A stretch of 47,458 nt of DNA. Source: Pseudoxanthomonas suwonensis. Lineage in GTDB: Bacteria > Pseudomonadota > Gammaproteobacteria > Xanthomonadales > Xanthomonadaceae. A model generated the notes under the pieces. That model did not search any database. It saw only the letters and a program-made list of their open reading frames with translations, and had not been told where the DNA came from. The stretch lies in NCBI GenBank assembly GCA_030535605.1, contig JAUNRQ010000010.1, positions 1 through 47,458 of the forward strand. Direction: 5' to 3'. Below, one piece after another: positions 44,553 through 47,458 of the stretch; position 1 is the first letter of the stretch; every line of letters starts with the position of its first letter. The position numbers were made by a program, and so were the translations under genes.

Positions 44553-47291
44553 ATGCCCAAGCGCCCCACCGATCAACCGTCCCTGTTCGAGCCCGAGCCC
44601 GCCGTTGCCCCCGACGACGCACCCGAGGTTCCGCCAGCGGACGCCGAACTGCCGCCCCTGCGCCCGGAGATGACCCTGGAAGAGGCGATGCAGCCGCCGC
44701 CGCAGGAGCGCGCAGCGCGGCCGGATGCCACCGACGGCATGCCCGAGGACGTGGTGCTGCCGGCGCACGTGGCCGCCGCCCGCAACCGGCGACCGTTGTG
44801 GGCGGTGCTGCTGGGCTGGCTGGCCGGCCCGTGGCTGTCGGTCAAGGTCGATCCGGAGCAGCCGGGCGAACGCGTGGACGGTCGTCCGATCTGTTACGTG
44901 CTGGAAGACTACGGCCTGTCCAACGCCCTGATCCTCGATCGCGCCTGCCGCGAACACGGGCTGCCCTCGCCGCTGCGTCCGTTGCCGGGCGATCCACTGG
45001 GTCGCAAGCGCGCCTACGTCGCGCTGTCGCGCCGCAACGCCGGCAGCACCCTCGGCAAGGCGGCGCAGATCGCCACCGGGCAGATGCCGGCCAGCCACGG
45101 CCGCACCCGCTCCGAATCCCTCAGCCGGCTGGTCGATGCCCACCGCCTGGATCCGTCGCTGGACGTGCAACTGGTGCCGGTGTCGATCTTCATCGGTCGC
45201 GCGCCGGACAAGAGCAGCGGCTGGTTCTCGGTGTTGTTCTCGGAAAACTGGGCCATCGTCGGCCGCTTCCGCCGGCTGTTGTCGGTGCTGCTGAACGGCC
45301 GAGACACCTATGTGCGTTTCGCCGCGCCGGTACCGGTGCGCGGCATCCTGGGCGAAGGCCTGGACGAGGAGCGCACCGTGCGCAAGCTCTCGCGGCTGCT
45401 GCGCACGCACTTCAACCGCATCCGCGAAGCGGTGATCGGCCCGGACCTGTCCACCCGCCGGCTGCTGATCGACAAGGTGCTGGCCGCCTCGTCGGTGCGC
45501 GAAGCCATCGCCGACCAGGCCCGTCGCGATGGCGGCAGCATCGAGGACGCATGGAAGAAGGCCCACGGCCTGGCCTACGAGATCGCCGCCGATTACTCGC
45601 ACCCGGTGGTGCGTTCGGCCAGCTTCCTGCTGACGCCGGTGTGGAACCGCATCTACCGCGGCGTGCTGGTGCACCACCTGGACACCTTGAAGGCGGCGGC
45701 GCCGGGGCACGAAATCGTCTACGTGCCCAGCCATCGCAGCCACATGGACTACCTGCTGCTGAGCTACCTGCTGTACACCAAGGGCATCGTGCCGCCGCAC
45801 ATCGTCGCCGGCATCAACCTCAACCTGCCGGTAATCGGCACCCTGCTGCGCAAGGGCGGGGCATTCTTCATCCGTCGCTCCATCCGCGGCAGCGCGCTGT
45901 ACTCGGCGGTGCTCGGCGAATACGTCGCGCAGCTGGTCTCCGGCGGCTACTCCATCGAGTGCTTCATCGAAGGCGGGCGCTCGCGCACCGGCCGGCTGCT
46001 GGAACCCAAGGGCGGGATGATCGCCATGGTCGTGCGCGGCTGGTTGCGCCGCCCCACCCGTCCGGTGCTGTTCCAGCCGGTGTACGTCGGCTACGAAAAG
46101 CTGATGGAAGGCGCCAGCTACCTGGACGAGCTGTCCGGCAAGCCCAAGCAGAAGGAATCCATCTGGCAGCTGCTGACCGGCATTCCCAAGGTGCTGCGCA
46201 GCAACTATGGCCAGGTGGTGGTCAATTTCGGCGAACCCATCGCACTGGCGGACGTGCTGGCCGACAACGCCCCGGACTGGGACGGACAACCGCTGGACGA
46301 GGACGACCGGCCGGACTGGCTGTCGGACTCGGTCAACCAGCTCGCCGGCGAGATCCAGGTCAACATCAACCGCGCGGCCGACCTCAACCCGATCAACCTG
46401 CTGGCCCTTGCGCTGCTGTCCACGCCCAAGCACGCCATGGGCGAAGCCGACCTGAAGGCGCAGATCCGCCTGGCCAAGACCCTGCAGCGCGAAGTGCCCT
46501 ACTCCGACCGGGTCACCGTGACCCCGCACAGCGCCGAGCAGATCATCGAGCACGGCGTGGAGATCGGCGTGCTGCAACGCACCGCGCACCCGCTGGGCGA
46601 CGTGCTCAGCGTGGACGACGACAACGCGGTGCTGCTGAGCTACTTCCGCAACAACGTGCTGCACCTGTTCACCGCATCGGCATGGATCGCCTGCTGCTTC
46701 CTGCACAACCGGCGCATGCAGCTGGACACCATGCTGCGGGTCGGCCGCTCGATGTACCCCTTCCTGCAGGCCGAGTTGTTCCTGCCGTGGGATGCCGACG
46801 GCTTCGCCGAACGCATCCAGCGCGTGGTGGCGGTGTTCGTCGAGGAGGGCCTGATCGAACTGGCCGGCCCGGACAACGGCGGCGTGTACGCACGCAATGC
46901 CGGCCAGAGCGACGAAGTCTTCCGCCTGCGGGCACTGGGCCATCCGTTGCAGCAGGCGTTCGAGCGCTACTACATCACCATTTCGGTACTGGCCAAGAAC
47001 GGGCCCGGCGCGCTGTCGGCGGCGGAAGTCGAAAGCCAGTGCCAGCTGGCCGCGCAACGGCTGTCGCTGCTGTACGCCGACACCGCCCCGGAGTTCTTCG
47101 ACAAGTCGCTGTTCCGCGGCTTCATCCGCAAGCTGCGCGAACTGCGCCTGGTGTGGACCGACGAGCACGGCAAGCTGATGTTCGACGAGCGCCTCAGCGC
47201 ATTGGCCAAGGACGCCAAGCTCATCCTCGGGCGCGAACTGCGGCACACGCTGGAGCGGGTCAGCCCGGAAGCGGTGCGTCCCGCGGAATGA
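44553..47291 (+). CDS. plsB: Glycerol-3-phosphate 1-O-acyltransferase PlsB
   Basis: PlsB acylates sn-glycerol 3-phosphate at position 1, the first step of phospholipid synthesis, at the inner membrane. The 912-residue length fits the family plus a Pro/Glu-rich N-terminal extension of about 60 residues (RPTDQPSLFEPEPAVAPDDA). The catalytic HX4D is in YVPSHRSHMDYLLLSYLLY near residue 394; further acyltransferase motifs are RKGGAFFIRRS near 435, FIEGGRSRTGR near 471, and PVYVGYEKLMEG near 510. The hydrophobic RRPLWAVLLGWLAGPWLSVK near 75 likely contacts the membrane. It follows the hypothetical lipoprotein by 7 bp. Confidence 0.96.
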   Translation: MPKRPTDQPSLFEPEPAVAPDDAPEVPPADAELPPLRPEMTLEEAMQPPPQERAARPDATDGMPEDVVLPAHVAAARNRRPLWAVLLGWLAGPWLSVKVDPEQPGERVDGRPICYVLEDYGLSNALILDRACREHGLPSPLRPLPGDPLGRKRAYVALSRRNAGSTLGKAAQIATGQMPASHGRTRSESLSRLVDAHRLDPSLDVQLVPVSIFIGRAPDKSSGWFSVLFSENWAIVGRFRRLLSVLLNGRDTYVRFAAPVPVRGILGEGLDEERTVRKLSRLLRTHFNRIREAVIGPDLSTRRLLIDKVLAASSVREAIADQARRDGGSIEDAWKKAHGLAYEIAADYSHPVVRSASFLLTPVWNRIYRGVLVHHLDTLKAAAPGHEIVYVPSHRSHMDYLLLSYLLYTKGIVPPHIVAGINLNLPVIGTLLRKGGAFFIRRSIRGSALYSAVLGEYVAQLVSGGYSIECFIEGGRSRTGRLLEPKGGMIAMVVRGWLRRPTRPVLFQPVYVGYEKLMEGASYLDELSGKPKQKESIWQLLTGIPKVLRSNYGQVVVNFGEPIALADVLADNAPDWDGQPLDEDDRPDWLSDSVNQLAGEIQVNINRAADLNPINLLALALLSTPKHAMGEADLKAQIRLAKTLQREVPYSDRVTVTPHSAEQIIEHGVEIGVLQRTAHPLGDVLSVDDDNAVLLSYFRNNVLHLFTASAWIACCFLHNRRMQLDTMLRVGRSMYPFLQAELFLPWDADGFAERIQRVVAVFVEEGLIELAGPDNGGVYARNAGQSDEVFRLRALGHPLQQAFERYYITISVLAKNGPGALSAAEVESQCQLAAQRLSLLYADTAPEFFDKSLFRGFIRKLRELRLVWTDEHGKLMFDERLSALAKDAKLILGRELRHTLERVSPEAVRPAE

Positions 47292-47374
47292 ACGGCCCCG
47301 GGGCAGCGGCCCGTCCGGCCGTGTGGCCACCGCGCCACGGCGCGCCGGCTGACCCACCCGATGCGACAGGCACG

Positions 47375-47426
47375 GTCATCCGACAGGATCATCTGACAGG
47401 ATCGCCTGACGCGATCATCCGCCAGG
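47375..47426 (+). repeat. Degenerate 13-bp tandem repeat after plsB
   Basis: Four head-to-tail 13-mers follow one another: GTCATCCGACAGG, ATCATCTGACAGG, ATCGCCTGACGCG, ATCATCCGCCAGG. A related unit, CCGATGCGACAGG, lies 4 bp before them (47358-47370). The 84 bp between the plsB stop and the array and the 32 bp after it hold no gene that I can see. Confidence 0.65.
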
Positions 47427-47458
47427 CTCACAGGCAGGTGCTCCGGCCGACGCCTCGG

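Noticed and set aside
44121..47357. Very long antisense frames, for example 1078 codons opposite plsB and similar ones opposite algC (2100-5273), argS (7724-10387), speA (12486-15008), aspS (23743-26163) and the stress/phosphatase genes (41383-43743)
   Set aside because: High-GC codon bias keeps the antisense frame free of stops. Translations have no motifs, are rich in His, Gln and Arg, and each lies opposite an unmistakable gene.

Overview
The window is a chromosomal segment from a high-GC gammaproteobacterium, most likely a member of the Lysobacteraceae/Xanthomonadaceae (Lysobacter, Luteimonas, Xanthomonas or Stenotrophomonas-like). The grounds are gene content and order: xthA-pyrE, radC divergent from coaBC-dut-algC, speA divergent from speE, aspS-yebC-ruvC, and nrdAB behind a cobalamin riboswitch. 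TANNNT-type -10 boxes close to starts also fit. I saw no prophage, transposase, CRISPR array, tRNA or rRNA. Most of the window is dense housekeeping DNA.

Layout. 0-6.3 kb: partial xthA, pyrE and a DUF4124 protein face a minus-strand operon coaC-coaB-dut-algC (CoA, dUTP and sugar-phosphate metabolism), in which the usual fused CoaBC is two ORFs joined by ATGA. 6.3-12.4 kb: radC, a lipoprotein, argS with a SPOR protein, an H1-like basic protein, and an SDR with a small overlapping ORF. 12.6-16.6 kb: cupin and speA (minus), speE (plus), then a wrecked diguanylate cyclase gene. 16.6-22.4 kb: a DUF4153 membrane protein coupled to P-II, ubiK-comM, and yebC-ruvC. 22.4-30.7 kb: hydrolase, DUF3016, GNAT, aspS, then the B12-riboswitch-controlled nrdA-nrdB and a thioesterase. 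30.8-37.2 kb: metY, nadE, a lipid kinase, a candidate small RNA, rpe, a DnaJ-domain protein and purC. 37.3-38.7 kb: one lower-GC exported protein, probably acquired. 38.8-47.3 kb: Mpo1-like protein, EamA transporter, epimerase, universal stress protein, two lipoproteins and plsB.

The most unusual structure is a family of five long imperfect inverted repeats between 24.2 and 41.4 kb. Each has a purine arm built of GAGTGA/GAGGA-like units, a variable apical stem, and a pyrimidine arm built of TCACTC/TCCTC-like units. They sit tightly against genes. One supplies the last codons and stop of aspS, one fills the gap between two convergent genes, one fills a divergent promoter region, and one lies inside the variable arm of the cobalamin riboswitch, between its conserved core and its conserved 3-prime end. 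That last arrangement, a repeat carried as an oversized peripheral stem of a riboswitch, is the best candidate here for something undescribed.

Other points worth following: metY seems to have lost a standard start codon next to a palindromic operator; a plus-strand small RNA with a strong terminator lies between rpe and the lipid kinase gene; CoaC has Glu where the clamp Cys is expected.
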